The notes beneath the pieces were generated by a model, which did no database searches, was not told the DNA's origin, and saw nothing but the letters and a program-made list of their open reading frames with translations. 11,495 nt of DNA, taken from contig MWBK01000191.1 in the NCBI GenBank assembly GCA_002069025.1, positions 1-11,495 on the forward strand, written 5' to 3'. The translations under genes were made by a program, and so were the position numbers. This stretch comes from Bacteroidetes bacterium ADurb.Bin302 (lineage in GTDB: Bacteria > Bacteroidota > Bacteroidia > Bacteroidales > Paludibacteraceae). Shown one piece after another: positions 10,516 to 11,495 of the stretch (position 1 is the stretch's first letter; each line of letters starts with the position of its first letter).

Positions 10516-10743
10516 TTATACAGCGGCAGGATTTCCGTTTGGATTATTAATTTTTAAAAATGGGGTAACAGATTTGGTTTCGTAGATGAAAAATTCATCA
10601 GGAACATTTTCAGAAGAAAGGTCTTCTTTTAAGCGTTCGACTTCAGCTTGTAATTCCTGTTTAACTTCGGCATTGGTTTCTCCTTTTACTTCAAGGTTTG
10701 AACACCAGAAATTATTTGCACCAACGATTATGAAATTTCTCAT
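10516..10743 (-). CDS. Hypothetical protein, 75 aa
   Basis: Not recognised. A short beta start (RNFIIVGANNFWCSNLEVKG) leads to a charged helix NAEVKQELQAEVERLKEDLS (24-43), likely coiled-coil, then an acidic and proline-rich end. It starts 17 bases after the stop of the upstream gene, with no 28-bp element between, so both share M14. Confidence 0.73.
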   Translation of the reverse strand: MRNFIIVGANNFWCSNLEVKGETNAEVKQELQAEVERLKEDLSSENVPDEFFIYETKSVTPFLKINNPNGNPAAV

Positions 10744-10760
10744 ATTGATTATGTTTTTTA

Positions 10761-11189
10761 TTATTCACTCAATTTTTTACCTTCAATAGATAATCCGCCA
10801 TTTGCTCCAAAGATTACTTTGCGGTTCATGATAAAGTCAGTAGCGGATTCTACCCATTCTCCGGAATCATTACATTCAGGATGATTCTCCATGAATTGAC
10901 GCATCTTGGATACATCACCGGATTGAAGTATTTCGCCCATTTCCTGAATCATTTCAGGAGTTACTCCTTCGTTTAATTCTTCAAGTTGGTCAGACTCCAG
11001 ATGAGATTCCAGCATAGAATGATTACCATCAAAGATTTCGGCAAAGGCTTCGTCTGCGGAATCAAAAAGTAGAGGCCCATAGTCGGCTTCGCCTTCTTCA
11101 CCTTCCATCATACATTGATTTCCATCGCACACAGTATCGTATGCTACGACGAATTTACCTTCGAGTTCTTCTTGTGTGTGTTGTTTCAT
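10761..11189 (-). CDS. Hypothetical acidic protein, 142 aa
   Basis: Not recognised. Strongly acidic: CMMEGEEGEADYGPLLFDSA (26-45), then ADEAFAEIFDGNHSMLES and EELNEGVTPEMIQEMGEILQ (70-89). Cysteines at 21, 26 and 105. No membrane segment. The N terminus MKQHTQEELEGKFVVAYDT is beta-like. Acidic phage proteins of this size are often host-factor inhibitors or DNA mimics, but nothing specific is seen. The ATG is 10 bases from the box of M14. Confidence 0.75.
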   Translation of the reverse strand: MKQHTQEELEGKFVVAYDTVCDGNQCMMEGEEGEADYGPLLFDSADEAFAEIFDGNHSMLESHLESDQLEELNEGVTPEMIQEMGEILQSGDVSKMRQFMENHPECNDSGEWVESATDFIMNRKVIFGANGGLSIEGKKLSE

Positions 11190-11195
11190 AGTCTA

Positions 11196-11223
11196 TCTAC
11201 AATTTTTAATTAAGGAATCTTAC
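11196..11223 (-). promoter_or_regulatory. 28-bp gene-junction element, copy M14
   Basis: Begins GTAAGATTCC and ends AAAATTGTAGA. The next ATG is 10 bases beyond the box. Confidence 0.72.
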
Positions 11224-11226
11224 TGT

Positions 11227-11427
11227 TCAATCTTTGAACATATAATTGATAGAAAACACTATGATTAATCCGACTGGATATGCAATGATAAATACTTTTA
11301 CATACTCCATCAAAGAAATTGATGCTGTGGGATATAATATCCCGGTTATTGTAACAGCAGATAAACTAATAATCAAACCAATTACATAACCAATGTTGAA
11401 TACTTTAAACAGTCTTTTTGTTTCCAT
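11227..11427 (-). CDS. Small two-helix membrane protein, 66 aa
   Basis: Two hydrophobic segments, about residues 12-31 (IGYVIGLIISLSAVTITGIL) and 43-62 (VKVFIIAYPVGLIIVFSINY), are joined by a short loop. With a positively charged N terminus (METKRLFK), both ends are predicted in the cytoplasm. Size and layout resemble phage holins and exclusion proteins, but no lysis genes are near. The ATG is 10 bases from the box of M15. Stop is TGA. Confidence 0.75.
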   Translation of the reverse strand: METKRLFKVFNIGYVIGLIISLSAVTITGILYPTASISLMEYVKVFIIAYPVGLIIVFSINYMFKD

Positions 11428-11433
11428 AATCTA

Positions 11434-11461
11434 TCTACAAAAGGGAGAGTTAATTTCTTAC
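11434..11461 (-). promoter_or_regulatory. 28-bp gene-junction element, copy M15 (CTCCC subtype)
   Basis: Begins GTAAGAAATT and ends CTCTCCCTTTTGTAGA. The next ATG is 10 bases beyond the box. Confidence 0.73.
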
Positions 11462-11463
11462 AC

Positions 11464-11495
11464 TTAGCCTTCATAGGCTTCCGGAACATCAGTTG
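11464..11495 (-). CDS. 3' end of an unknown gene entering the window
   Basis: The frame ending TAA at 11466-11464 reads T-D-V-P-E-A-Y-E-G. Its stop lies just before element M15, as expected for a gene in this series. Nothing more can be said. Confidence 0.5.
   Translation of the reverse strand, partial: TDVPEAYEG

Noticed and set aside
1731..11461. The repeated 28-bp element as a CRISPR repeat
   Set aside because: Copies are 270-1500 bp apart, lie only at gene junctions, have variable middles and no cas genes nearby.

Overview
The window looks like an accessory (probably early or host-takeover) region of a double-stranded DNA phage infecting a Bacteroidota-type host. Every convincing gene lies on the minus strand, and most are 50-180 codons long, tightly packed and of no recognisable family. 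Starts carry no Shine-Dalgarno sequence and are preceded by A-rich leaders. Upstream elements contain TTTG boxes like the Bacteroidota -7 element (TAnnTTTG). No structural, packaging or replication gene is present, so the phage assignment is an inference. A related integrated or plasmid element is not excluded.

Layout, read in the direction of transcription (high to low coordinates). 11495-10028: a partial gene end, a two-helix membrane protein, an acidic protein, a small protein and a zinc-ribbon protein, closed by a terminator at 9980-9996. 9892-7486: a new unit headed by a 60-bp dyad, with a UVR-motif protein followed by small unknowns. 7422-7026: two overlapping small membrane proteins not previously called, then a decayed tRNA. 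7015-5060: an RNA-rich zone with four small genes, a second tRNA-like sequence, several long inverted repeats and two copies (A and B) of a pseudoknotted RNA element, closed by a strong terminator at 5060-5079. 4974-4792: a lone lipoprotein gene with its own terminator. 4685-1: a second unit headed by a second copy of the 60-bp dyad, running through small unknowns to an HNH homing endonuclease that overlaps the 5' end of a PAPS-reductase-family gene.

Two regulatory layers tie this together. A 28-bp element of constant length occurs 15 times, each ahead of a unit of one to four genes. It often supplies the stop codon of the previous gene at one end and nearly touches the next start codon at the other. 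It looks like a phage promoter giving almost leaderless transcripts. Two copies of a larger module (terminator, conserved 40-bp segment, 60-bp dyad) separate larger transcription units.

The best candidate for something undescribed is the element pair A (5086-5228) and B (6113-6260). They share a fold whose long-range helix and hairpin show compensatory base changes, and one copy sits at the end of a roughly 690-bp island without a convincing gene.
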